From the NCBI GenBank assembly GCA_009841145.1, contig VXMJ01000101.1, forward strand, positions 1 through 44,564: a stretch of DNA of 44,564 nt, given 5' to 3'. Under the pieces are notes generated by a model. The model saw only the letters and a program-made list of their open reading frames with translations, was not told the origin of the DNA and made no database searches. Positions 7,555-15,807 of the stretch are shown in pieces. The position numbers were made by a program, and so were the translations under genes. Within the stretch, counting starts at the first letter, position 1. Each line of letters opens with the position of its first letter. The stretch comes from Caldilineaceae bacterium SB0661_bin_34 (lineage in GTDB: Bacteria > Chloroflexota > Anaerolineae > Caldilineales > Caldilineaceae).

Positions 7555-9756
7555 ATGAACCTGTCAATTCTCAGGTTGCACCTGCTCCTTGGTTTAATGA
7601 CAATCCTTGTTGCCGGTGCACTCCTGACCGGCTGTGGCCGAGGCCAGTCCAGGCTTGGCCGCCAGCAAGCCCAGGCACCCGCGCCATCGGCTTCCCAAGC
7701 ACAACAGGCACCAGTAGCCGTACCCACCTGGACTCCGACTCCTGCCCCATCCCCTACACCGACAACTGTTCCCGCCACCGAAACACCGGAACCTTCCCTC
7801 GAAGCCATAACGGCAAGGGTACGAGTGCAGTCAAACGTGCGCGCGGGACCAGGCACCGGATTCGCCATCGTGGGAAGACAGGGCGAAGGGGATACGATCC
7901 TTCCTGTCGGGCGGACCAGTGATGGGCAATGGCTGGAACTCGGCCCTGGACGTTGGATCTTCGCCCCTTTGGTGGACGGTGAACTGGGCGGATTGCCAAT
8001 AAGCCAAGACATCCCGCAAATCCAATTGGTGGAAAGTGCTCCCACCCCGCCTCCTGCAGATGTGGAGGGTGATACGGGACCGTTACCCGTCGCGGCCGCA
8101 TTGGGCGCTCCCAATTCACCTCCTGTGTTCGTGACCTATGTTGACGGCAATCCCAAGGAAGTCACCGAGCTGACGAATTACGAAAACACATCCGGGTCCT
8201 CCGTTAGCGCGTTGGACGAGAACGAAGAGGATACGGAGTTTGGGTTCGAAATCACCGGTGGCGACGATGCCAGCCTTTTCACCCTGTACCGTGTCGCCCA
8301 AAGCAAGAGCGTTATCGTAACTTTCGTAAAAGAGCCCGACTTTGAAGCGCCTCACGACAAAAACGCCGACAACACCTACGAAATCCAATTGACTGTGACC
8401 AGCGGCACGGGAGACAGGACCCTTTCCACAACCACCAATTTCAAATACCGGGTGCTGGACAGGGAGGAACTGCCCGGCGTCCCTGTTTTTCTTGAAGGAC
8501 GGACCGACTCCTCGGATACGACCATCACCGTCCATTGGCGGCACGGTTCCGATACCGGGGCCCCGCCCGCCGACTACCTGCTTCGATATCGAGAGGAGGA
8601 TTCGGACGGCGACTACAGAAGCGGACCGGATCTGAACGGGAGCAACACCGAAGCAACCATTGAAGGCCTTGAACCCGGAACCGAATACCGCATCGAACTC
8701 AAGGCAATCGGCGATGACGGAGAAACCCAGTTCAGGGATGCCAGAACAAGAGCCACCACAACAGGCAGCGCTTTGGTCGGACCGGCCCAGCCCTCCTACG
8801 ACAGCGATGCCAGGGAAAGACTCTTCGATGCCATCAGGGATGAAGACGCAGACACCGTCAAAAGCATGATTGATGAACGCGGGTATCCCATATTCCTGTA
8901 CGAAATCGGCTTTGAATACATAACAGCCTTGCACTTTTCCGTGCGAAGCTCGCTGGAAACGATGCAGGTGCTGCTGGCACATCCCGATGCCGAACCGGAT
9001 TTGCGCTGCGACATTGGAATTGAGTTATGGGAACGTGACATCACCGCCCTACACAGGGCGGTCCTTGAAGACCGCTTCAACATGATCACAACACTGCTCA
9101 AGCATGGTGCGGATCCGAATGCCCGAACCGCAGGAGGCCTTACTCCGCTGCACCTGGTTTCCAAGGCCCGATCGCCCGATGAGACTTTCATGGTGATTCC
9201 AGCCTTGCTGGAGCATGGGGCCGACCCGAACTCTCTCAACGACGCCGGGCTTACTCCCATGCTCTACACAATCATTGAAAGGGCTTCCCAACGCTGGACA
9301 CTGAGTTTAGTTGTGTTGTTGCACCTGTTAGATGACCCGGATACGGATCCCAACATCAGCGATGGCGACGGGAAGACCGCGTTGTTCCATGCCGTGGGCA
9401 TAGGCATTGTGAATTTGGTGGAAGCCATCTTGAACCATCCGGCTACGGATCCGAACAAGACCACCGGCACGGCTCCGATACACGCAGCGATCGTGCTGGG
9501 GCAGCTGGACCATGCCATTTTGAAACTGCTACTTGGGCACGGGGACATTGATCCAAACGTGAAGGATTCGGATGGTCAGACACCACTTCACTACGCGGTT
9601 CTATATGGCAGTCCGGACACGATCAACCTGTTGCTGAAACAAACGGGTATTGATGTTTCCATCCAAGACAACGAGGGCAGAACCCCTTTGGAATACGCGG
9701 AATTCCTTGGCGGAAGAGAGGAGAAAGTCGCTCTGCTGCAACAACAGGAAGAGTAA
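7555..9756 (+). CDS. Lipoprotein with SH3b, cadherin-like, fibronectin-III and ankyrin domains
   Basis: This 733-residue protein is exported by a signal peptide ending in lipobox LTGC (Cys27). In order it has a Pro/Thr/Ala-rich stalk (about 37-80), a bacterial SH3-like domain (about 86-142, RAGPGTGFAIVGRQGEGD), a second Pro-rich linker, a cadherin-like beta-sandwich (about 188-302, ending FKYRVLD), a fibronectin type III domain (about 308-404, GLEPGTEYRIELKA), and about eight ankyrin repeats to the end (for example TALHRAVLEDRFNMI and TPLHYAVLYGSPDTINLLL). It should sit on the outer face of a membrane with the ankyrin solenoid presented outward. The codon choice looks less GC-rich than its neighbours. 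A host- or matrix-interaction role is inference. Confidence 0.88.
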   Translation: MNLSILRLHLLLGLMTILVAGALLTGCGRGQSRLGRQQAQAPAPSASQAQQAPVAVPTWTPTPAPSPTPTTVPATETPEPSLEAITARVRVQSNVRAGPGTGFAIVGRQGEGDTILPVGRTSDGQWLELGPGRWIFAPLVDGELGGLPISQDIPQIQLVESAPTPPPADVEGDTGPLPVAAALGAPNSPPVFVTYVDGNPKEVTELTNYENTSGSSVSALDENEEDTEFGFEITGGDDASLFTLYRVAQSKSVIVTFVKEPDFEAPHDKNADNTYEIQLTVTSGTGDRTLSTTTNFKYRVLDREELPGVPVFLEGRTDSSDTTITVHWRHGSDTGAPPADYLLRYREEDSDGDYRSGPDLNGSNTEATIEGLEPGTEYRIELKAIGDDGETQFRDARTRATTTGSALVGPAQPSYDSDARERLFDAIRDEDADTVKSMIDERGYPIFLYEIGFEYITALHFSVRSSLETMQVLLAHPDAEPDLRCDIGIELWERDITALHRAVLEDRFNMITTLLKHGADPNARTAGGLTPLHLVSKARSPDETFMVIPALLEHGADPNSLNDAGLTPMLYTIIERASQRWTLSLVVLLHLLDDPDTDPNISDGDGKTALFHAVGIGIVNLVEAILNHPATDPNKTTGTAPIHAAIVLGQLDHAILKLLLGHGDIDPNVKDSDGQTPLHYAVLYGSPDTINLLLKQTGIDVSIQDNEGRTPLEYAEFLGGREEKVALLQQQEE

Positions 9757-10166
9757 TGGGCATCGGACCGATACTTGAACCGGACTGTCGGGAGCGGGAG
9801 TGCGATGCCGGAGGCAGGTTGCCGGGTGCGAATTTGGGCTCATTCGGATCCGGTCTCCATTGCATGACGTCGGACTTTGCCTCATGCCGCGAAAAACGCG
9901 AACTTTGCATGGATTCCGGCCAGGTTTGCGTGCCCCTATGACGAAGAAGGGGATGCGACGTTCGAACCGATTCTTGCATCGGGGCACTGGGCCCTCTCCC
10001 CCGTTCGGGAACGAACGCATTGCCGCGCTTCAGGCATGCCTGTCTCGGCCAGTATGTCAACCCTGCTCGATCATTCCTGTCTTCGGAGGCAACAGGGGAG
10101 ACACGGGCGTTTGATGCGAACAGTCTCCCACGGAGACCTTCGTTGACTTGGCCTGGGAACAGGAGC
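9757..10166. other. Intergenic stretch without recognisable gene
   Basis: About 410 bp follow the ankyrin lipoprotein. Short frames exist in all directions, but none shows a family motif, consistent codon bias or a convincing ribosome site. I see no clear terminator hairpin, repeat array or RNA gene. It may hold remnants of a decayed gene. Confidence 0.4.
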
Positions 10167-10556
10167 ATGGATCACAGTCGCCAATTCGTCTCTGCCAACG
10201 ACACGGTCGACAACAAGGACATCACGCCTTCCCAACCCATGCCATGCCACGAACTGGAGACAATCTTGGCGACCCGTTACGCGAGTTCTCCTTTCCCCGA
10301 AGCACTACCCGACGGCGGTGCCGGCATGAGTGTCTCATGGGGCGATATCAAGCCGCTTGAACTCCACGTACCTTTCTGCCCATACAAATTCCGCTACTTC
10401 TACGGACCCAACGGCATCGACGACGATTCCTACGGCAAGGCCAAGGTCACAATCCCGGCCGGTCGCGCTTGCTGGATCAGCATCCTTGCAGCCAAACAGG
10501 TGGCTCGACAGCGGCTTGGCTGGGATTGGGTGCTTGGTACTACAGTTGTAAAGTAG
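10167..10556 (+). CDS. Hypothetical protein, uncertain
   Basis: An open frame of about 129 residues starts at MDHSRQFVSAND; the frame is open back to about 10020. It contains a fairly natural central segment (SVSWGDIKPLELHVP, then CPYKFRYFYGP, then YGKAKVTIPAGRACW). I recognise no family. A purine-rich AGGAG lies only one base before the ATG, too close to be a standard ribosome site. No signal peptide or membrane span is seen. It lies between the ankyrin lipoprotein and the convergent mtaB gene. It could be a real small gene or a chance open frame. Confidence 0.3.
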   Translation: MDHSRQFVSANDTVDNKDITPSQPMPCHELETILATRYASSPFPEALPDGGAGMSVSWGDIKPLELHVPFCPYKFRYFYGPNGIDDDSYGKAKVTIPAGRACWISILAAKQVARQRLGWDWVLGTTVVK

Positions 10557-10742
10557 TGGCTTGTGTGCGCGCCTTCGGTAGTGGCAACACAGGGCCGTCC
10601 AAGCTTGGCTCCGCTTCCAGTCCAGCCAGGTCGGGGCATTCACACAGTCATCACAGGGCCATAATCGGAACCCATCGAACAGGATTCCAGGCCACCATCA
10701 TTCTCAACGCCACCCTCCCAGGTCATCTGCGGAACACCCTAT

Positions 10743-12080
10743 TCAAACAAGGTTCCCGGACGTTGCGGCAACCCGACCCTGGAATACGATCCCATCCAAG
10801 GCCGTCAGGCTGGTGTCCGTAATTCGGTTCGACAGCGATTGACCAACTGGTGCTACGGTCTCCACCCTGAGGTAGTTGTCCGTATACCCCTGCCAAAGGG
10901 CACCGGCACCGTCATCAAGGGCCGTGCCGTCTCCTTCCCACAACACCTTGCGCCGGGTATCAAGGAAGCGCCTGCGTTCCTTGTCGCCGGTGACGGCCAC
11001 CACGGACTGAACCTCCCGCACGCGCCGACTCTTTTCGGCATTGGACATCTGTCCGTCAAAGGCGGCAGCCGCTGTGCCCGGACGGGCGCTGAACGGAAAC
11101 ACGTGGGCATCCGCGAACGAAATTTCCTCGATGAACTCCAGGCTGTCGTCGAAATCCCGATCCGTCTCCCCCGGAAAGCCGGCAATGACATCGGTGGTCA
11201 GCACCAGGTCGGGAACGGCAGCCCGGGCATCCGCCGCCAGCTGCCTGAAGCCGGCCCGTGTGCAGCGCCGGGCCATGCGCCGCAGGGTTTTGTCCGAACC
11301 GGACTGCAACGGCAGGTGCAAATGGGGGCAGAGGCGTCCGGGCCAGGTTTGCCAAAGATCGAAGAAACCGTCGGGAATGTCCCACGGTTCCAGGGAGCTT
11401 AGGCGCAGACGGGGGATGTCCGTTTCGGAAAGGACACGGTGCACAAGCTCCGCCAGATGCAAACCTTCCGGCTCCAGGTCCCGCCCCCAACTGCCCAGGT
11501 GTACGCCGGTCAGCACCGCCTCCCGGAACCCTTCGGCCGCCAGTGACTGAATCTCCAACACAACGTCCTTGGCGGGTCGGCTGCGACCGGCCCCGCGGGC
11601 GAGCGTGACCACGCAGAAAGTACATCGGTTCTCGCAGCCGTCCTGCACCTTGATGAAAGCCCTGGACCGGTCGCCCGCATCCTGGGTCAGGGGTGACCCA
11701 TCCGGTTCCAGCCGCAACAGCGTGTCCAAGTCGGGCAGTTCGGCGCTCCAGGCCTGCAGCAGGCTCGGCAACAGGTCCTTGTCCTGATTCGGGACCACCC
11801 GCCATACCCCCGGCAATTGGCCGGTGGCCGCCGGCTCAAGGGTCGCATGACAACCCGTGGCCACAATCCGCAGATCGGGATTGGAACGGTGCAGATGACG
11901 GATCAGGCGCCGGGACTTGCCGGAAGCCGCCACGGTCACGGCACAGGTGTTGACCACGGCCACATGGGCCTGTTCCGGACGATTCACGACAACATGGCCT
12001 GCGCCTTGCAGCGCACGGGCCAGTTGATGGTTCTCGGAAAAGTTGAGCCGGCAGCCCAGCTGGGCCAGATAGACGTTCAC
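10743..12080 (-). CDS. mtaB: tRNA (N6-threonylcarbamoyladenosine-C2)-methylthiotransferase MtaB
   Basis: This 445-residue radical-SAM methylthiotransferase has the three Cys of the N-terminal cluster domain at residues 10 (LGCRLN), 46 (NTCAV) and 77 (TGCHA). The radical-SAM motif CENRCTFC has Cys149, 153 and 156. A TRAM-like domain closes the protein. CENRCTFCVVT together with LGCRLN fits the MtaB branch (t6A to ms2t6A at tRNA position 37) rather than MiaB or RimO. The start overlaps the stop of the upstream histidine kinase gene by 4 bp (12077-12080), so the two are translationally coupled, which is an unusual partner choice. Confidence 0.9.
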   Translation of the reverse strand: MNVYLAQLGCRLNFSENHQLARALQGAGHVVVNRPEQAHVAVVNTCAVTVAASGKSRRLIRHLHRSNPDLRIVATGCHATLEPAATGQLPGVWRVVPNQDKDLLPSLLQAWSAELPDLDTLLRLEPDGSPLTQDAGDRSRAFIKVQDGCENRCTFCVVTLARGAGRSRPAKDVVLEIQSLAAEGFREAVLTGVHLGSWGRDLEPEGLHLAELVHRVLSETDIPRLRLSSLEPWDIPDGFFDLWQTWPGRLCPHLHLPLQSGSDKTLRRMARRCTRAGFRQLAADARAAVPDLVLTTDVIAGFPGETDRDFDDSLEFIEEISFADAHVFPFSARPGTAAAAFDGQMSNAEKSRRVREVQSVVAVTGDKERRRFLDTRRKVLWEGDGTALDDGAGALWQGYTDNYLRVETVAPVGQSLSNRITDTSLTALDGIVFQGRVAATSGNLV

Positions 12081-13834
12081 GGACTTTCGTCGGATGTGCT
12101 GTTCCGAACTACCGGCGAACCGGCCGCATCCTCGAGTCGGGAGCGGTCCCGGCCGGATTCCCGGGCTGCCGGTCCCTTAAGGGGCAGCGTCACCACAAAC
12201 GTGGAACCTTCGCCCAAGGTGCTGTTCGCAACCAAGGTGCCGCCGTGTGCCTCGACAATCGCCTTGGCGGAGGCCAGGCCCATACCGGTCCCCTTGGCCT
12301 GCCGGCCCGGACTCTGATCTACCCGGTGGAACTGGTCGAAGATCCTGAGGAGTTCGCCCTCGGGAATACCGATGCCCTCGTCCGCCACCCAGATCACAAT
12401 CCAGTCCTCGTCGTTCCAATGGAGGTTGCAGCCAATCGTGATTTGGCCACCGTCCGGAGAATACTTGATCGCGTTGCCCACCAAGTTGTCGAGCACCCTG
12501 TTCAGCATACCCTCGTCCGCCTGCAGGACCGTGTCCAGCGGGAGATCCAGGAACGACGAAATCCCGTGGTCCCGGGTCTGGTTGCGCGCCCTCAGTTCCA
12601 TGGCATGGAGGAAGTCCAACACGGGCACCGGCCGCAGGTTCAGCTCGAGTACGCCGGCCTCCGCCTTGGCGGCTTCCAACATGTCGTTGATCATCTGCTC
12701 CAGACGATCCGCCTCCGACAGGCAGGTCTCCAGCATCTCCAGCCGCTGCGCGGCTTCCAGGGAACTGTCGAGGGTACCCAACAGGTCCAAATTGGCCTTG
12801 ATGACGGTTAGAGGGGTCTTGAGATCGTGGCTGATGTTGGTCACGAAGGTGGACTTGAGCTTTTCCTCCTCCTTGAACCGCGTGATGTCCGTGGCGTTCA
12901 CGATCACATGGACCAGTTCTCCGCGTTCATCGCGCAGCGGGGTATAGGCCAGCATCAGATTGCGGGTCTCGGCCCCGACCCGGACATCCCCCTCGCACGT
13001 CACCGAACCGAGTGCCGGCAGGCCGGCAGGGCCCCGGGCATAGAAGTCGAAGCCGGTCACGTTGTGGAGGTCGAGGACATCGATCCAGTACCGGTTCTCG
13101 GCATCGGCAGGCTCCGTCTCCACGATGTCGGCCAGGACCCGATTGATACTGACCACGCCACCGCGCGCGTTCAGGATCATGATCCCCTCCGCATTGTTGT
13201 CAATCACAGTCTGGAGCAGAATCTGTTCCTCCTGCAGACGGCGGTAGAGGATGGCGTTGCGCACGGCAATGGACGCCTGCATGACAAAGCCTTCCAACAC
13301 CTCGCGGTCCAGCCGGCTGAAGTCGTCGCGCTCCCGGAAGAGAAAAAGCGAGCCCAGCATCTCGTCCCCGACGTGCAGAGCCTGAAACACGGTCTTGGGA
13401 TTGAGGTGGAAGGCCGTGCCGGCACCGTCCAGGTTGCGCCGCACCTGGGCGATGCGCTTCAGCATATCGGCGCGGTCCCACTCCACGATGTATTCGATGT
13501 CCGGCCCCTGTCCCGGCGTGTGGGCGACGGTTGCCCGAAGGTCCACCGGCAGGGATGTGGTCAGTGGCGCGAACTCCGGCTGCAGGTGAGCGGGCACCCC
13601 GTGGAACGCGGTCACCGGATGCGGCTGGTGGCCGCTGTCGGGATTGGCCGGCGGCCGGATGGCAATCAGGCCCTGCTTGCAGTTCATCAGGCCCAGCGCC
13701 GCCGCCAACGAGAGTTCCGCCGTGCGCTCGATGTCCAGGCGCGACGTCATGGCCCGGCTGAGCAACAGCAGGTACTGCCTCTGGCGCAACCGGAACTCGG
13801 CGGCCAGCAGGGAGGGAATGGGTCGAGCAGCCAT
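12077..13834 (-). CDS. Soluble sensor histidine kinase (GAF-PAS-HisKA-HATPase)
   Basis: This 585-residue protein has no membrane span. A GAF-like domain covers about residues 35-195 and a PAS domain about 203-320. HisKA follows with the phospho-accepting His336 in NISHDLKTP. HATPase_c spans about 436-555 with the N box (LDNLVGNAIKYSPDGG), VADEGIGIPEG and GTGMGLASAKAIVEAHGG. The architecture suggests a cytoplasmic small-ligand or redox sensor. No response regulator is adjacent, so its partner is elsewhere. It is co-transcribed with mtaB by a 4-bp overlap. The ligand is unknown. Confidence 0.9.
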   Translation of the reverse strand: MAARPIPSLLAAEFRLRQRQYLLLLSRAMTSRLDIERTAELSLAAALGLMNCKQGLIAIRPPANPDSGHQPHPVTAFHGVPAHLQPEFAPLTTSLPVDLRATVAHTPGQGPDIEYIVEWDRADMLKRIAQVRRNLDGAGTAFHLNPKTVFQALHVGDEMLGSLFLFRERDDFSRLDREVLEGFVMQASIAVRNAILYRRLQEEQILLQTVIDNNAEGIMILNARGGVVSINRVLADIVETEPADAENRYWIDVLDLHNVTGFDFYARGPAGLPALGSVTCEGDVRVGAETRNLMLAYTPLRDERGELVHVIVNATDITRFKEEEKLKSTFVTNISHDLKTPLTVIKANLDLLGTLDSSLEAAQRLEMLETCLSEADRLEQMINDMLEAAKAEAGVLELNLRPVPVLDFLHAMELRARNQTRDHGISSFLDLPLDTVLQADEGMLNRVLDNLVGNAIKYSPDGGQITIGCNLHWNDEDWIVIWVADEGIGIPEGELLRIFDQFHRVDQSPGRQAKGTGMGLASAKAIVEAHGGTLVANSTLGEGSTFVVTLPLKGPAARESGRDRSRLEDAAGSPVVRNSTSDESP

Positions 13835-14008
13835 CAGATCCGCAACCGCGCACTGCCGCCCGGGGATGTCAGGAACCGGAACATTCTTCTAGGACCGAAC
13901 TCTGCAAGTTCTGCCTATATCTGGTTCATAATCGACCTTGCCCGGTACGGATGCAAGATCCGGCCGCCGGAAGCCCTTGACAAGCCCGTGTGACCGAGCT
14001 GCCCAAAC

Positions 14009-14656
14009 ATGCAGTCAAGCCAACCTCGCCGGATCGCAATCCTCAGCCTTGCCTACGCTGCCACTTTGGTCCTGCAGGTGGGCTCGCGTCTCTTGAGCGA
14101 TCGAGACCAGGACACAGTGGAAACGATATATGCGGCCATTTCCAGCCATTTCGTCTGGCATGCAGTCTATTCGTTGTCCGTGATGGCCGCGGCGATGCTC
14201 CTGGTGGCCATAGTGGCAAACTGGAGGCGATGGCTGGAAACCCAACCTGCCCTGTTGGGCCGAGTGGCGTTTTGGATCGTCTTGGCAGCCGGCACCTGCT
14301 GGCTGGTCGGTGGCCTGACGACCATGCTCCAGACGTTAGCGGCCCCAGCGATCATGGCAGGAAACCTGGCCCCGCTATCGCCCGCGGGCCTGGAAGAGGT
14401 CCGGGCGGTCTTCGGCAAACTCGGCATGTCGCTGGCCGGTGCGGCCATCCTGCTCGTCGGTACCGGAATCCGGCTGGCCGGCCCGGCAGGCATCGTCATG
14501 GTGCTGACCGCGGCGGTGTCGGGGGTAGCCGCCCTCGGTATCTGGTGGGAGGCTCTGCCTTTTCACCGCCTTCTGGGCACACTCTATCTTGGCTGGTTTG
14601 TTGCCGGCGGCCTGATACTGCTCCGGTACGGCCGTTCCGCCCCCAACCCTGCCTGA
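14009..14656 (+). CDS. Integral membrane protein of unknown function
   Basis: The 215-residue protein has about six hydrophobic segments. These include AILSLAYAATLVLQVG (about 9-24), WHAVYSLSVMAAAMLLVAIVA (about 50-70), FWIVLAAGTCWLVGGL, AGAAILLVGTGIRLAG, VLTAAVSGVAALGIWW and TLYLGWFVAGGLILL. It carries no motif I recognise. It is divergent from the histidine kinase gene (174-bp gap) and convergent with the oxygenase gene, whose stop lies 4 bp after its own. The hydrophobic profile and clean boundaries support a real gene; no function is proposed. Confidence 0.72.
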   Translation: MQSSQPRRIAILSLAYAATLVLQVGSRLLSDRDQDTVETIYAAISSHFVWHAVYSLSVMAAAMLLVAIVANWRRWLETQPALLGRVAFWIVLAAGTCWLVGGLTTMLQTLAAPAIMAGNLAPLSPAGLEEVRAVFGKLGMSLAGAAILLVGTGIRLAGPAGIVMVLTAAVSGVAALGIWWEALPFHRLLGTLYLGWFVAGGLILLRYGRSAPNPA

Positions 14657-14659
14657 AAG

Positions 14660-15556
14660 CTACAGGCCCCACTCCTTCCGCAGTTCATCCATGGTGCGCA
14701 ACGGACCGTCCTCGCCCTGATAGCCGGAATGGCCGATGCCGTTGCGCCGCCAGCGCTCGTCCATCGGATCGCCGGCCGGTTGATAACGCACGTCGCAGCT
14801 CAATCGGTAGCGGTTCGTCAGGTTGGTGGTCGAGGCGTGCATCGTGTGCATGCCGAAGAGAATGATATCGCCGGCCAGGAAGTCCGCTGTCAGCCACCGG
14901 CCGCCGAACTGCTCCGTGATGTCCATTGGCTCCTTGGTGAACCAGCCCTCCGTGCGATCGCGGTCCACGTCCGACCGGCCATAGGTCTGCCGCAGGTGCG
15001 CGAACGAGTCGAGGTGGTTGGATCCTTCGCACACACACAGCGTTCCCTGTTCGACCTCGATGTCGCCAAAGGGGATCCAGACGGTGTGCAGGCGATCGGA
15101 GCCGCGCCCCATGTAGACGAAGTCCATGTGGGCGCCGGTGTACTGCTCGTTGCCCACGGCCCGCAGCCACTTGTAGGCAAACGTGGCGGCATCGCTACGG
15201 AACAGCCGTTCGAAGAACCGAAACAGGTGCGGATGCTCAAGCACACCGCTGACGGCAGGCAGCGTCACCACATCCTGGTTGTTCATCAGCTGCACCCGTT
15301 TGCCGACTTGCGGCATCACCCCTTCCAGCAGGGGCGTGCCCGGGGTCAGGGCCTCCTTCGCCGCCATGTAGGAAAGAACCGCCTCCCTGCCGGCCAGTAC
15401 ATGCTCCCGAGGCAGGAGGCCCCGCAGCAGCAGGTAGCCATCCTCCTTCAGGACTTGGGCCAGGCTGTCGATGTCCGTGTCCGGATTGCTGATGCGCAGT
15501 TCGCCCAGGTCGGCACCAGGGTATTCCAAAGGGTGGCTGCCAAAGACTGCGTGCAT
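14660..15556 (-). CDS. Phytanoyl-CoA dioxygenase (PhyH) family Fe(II)/2-oxoglutarate oxygenase
   Basis: This 298-residue protein has the double-stranded beta-helix layout of PhyH. An N-terminal KEDGYLLLRGLLPREHV precedes the metal site GAHMDFVYMG, with the H-x-D pair. A distal His lies in LFGMHTMHASTTN, and an Arg (NRYRLSCDVRYQ) is placed to bind 2-oxoglutarate. The metal triad is therefore complete, unlike that of the second oxygenase in this window (29715-30614). It probably hydroxylates a small organic substrate in the cytoplasm; the substrate is unknown. It runs alone, converging on the membrane-protein gene. Confidence 0.9.
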   Translation of the reverse strand: MHAVFGSHPLEYPGADLGELRISNPDTDIDSLAQVLKEDGYLLLRGLLPREHVLAGREAVLSYMAAKEALTPGTPLLEGVMPQVGKRVQLMNNQDVVTLPAVSGVLEHPHLFRFFERLFRSDAATFAYKWLRAVGNEQYTGAHMDFVYMGRGSDRLHTVWIPFGDIEVEQGTLCVCEGSNHLDSFAHLRQTYGRSDVDRDRTEGWFTKEPMDITEQFGGRWLTADFLAGDIILFGMHTMHASTTNLTNRYRLSCDVRYQPAGDPMDERWRRNGIGHSGYQGEDGPLRTMDELRKEWGL

Positions 15557-15771
15557 ATCGACCTATCCATCGTTCTCTCAGGCCGGGCCATCAGCCCGAT
15601 TGTCAGCGATCAATTTACACTAACCCACGGGGCGCGCGACCGCGCACCCGGGTTAAAGCTCCGTTGTCGACTTGACCCCGGCGGGAGCGGACTTCGGCCG
15701 GTTTGTATCCCAGAGGTTCAAGCCCGCGGCACCGGACCGGGTACACGACGTCGGCACTGTTGAACCCGGTT

Positions 15772-15802
15772 GGACCCCGAACCGAGCTACGGTTCGGGGT
15801 CC
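15772..15802 (-). terminator. Hairpin just after the seleno-DsbA gene
   Basis: The 12-base arms GGACCCCGAACC (15772-15783) and GGTTCGGGGTCC (15791-15802) are perfect complements around a 7-base loop. They start five bases after the stop codon of the DsbA-like gene on the minus strand. There is no U-tract. The placement right at the end of the extended frame supports this being the true 3' end of that gene. Confidence 0.6.
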
Positions 15803-15807
15803 GGATA

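Noticed and set aside
12245-13993. Long plus-strand frames opposite the histidine kinase
   Set aside because: Antisense shadows typical of high-GC genes; all domain motifs are on the minus strand.
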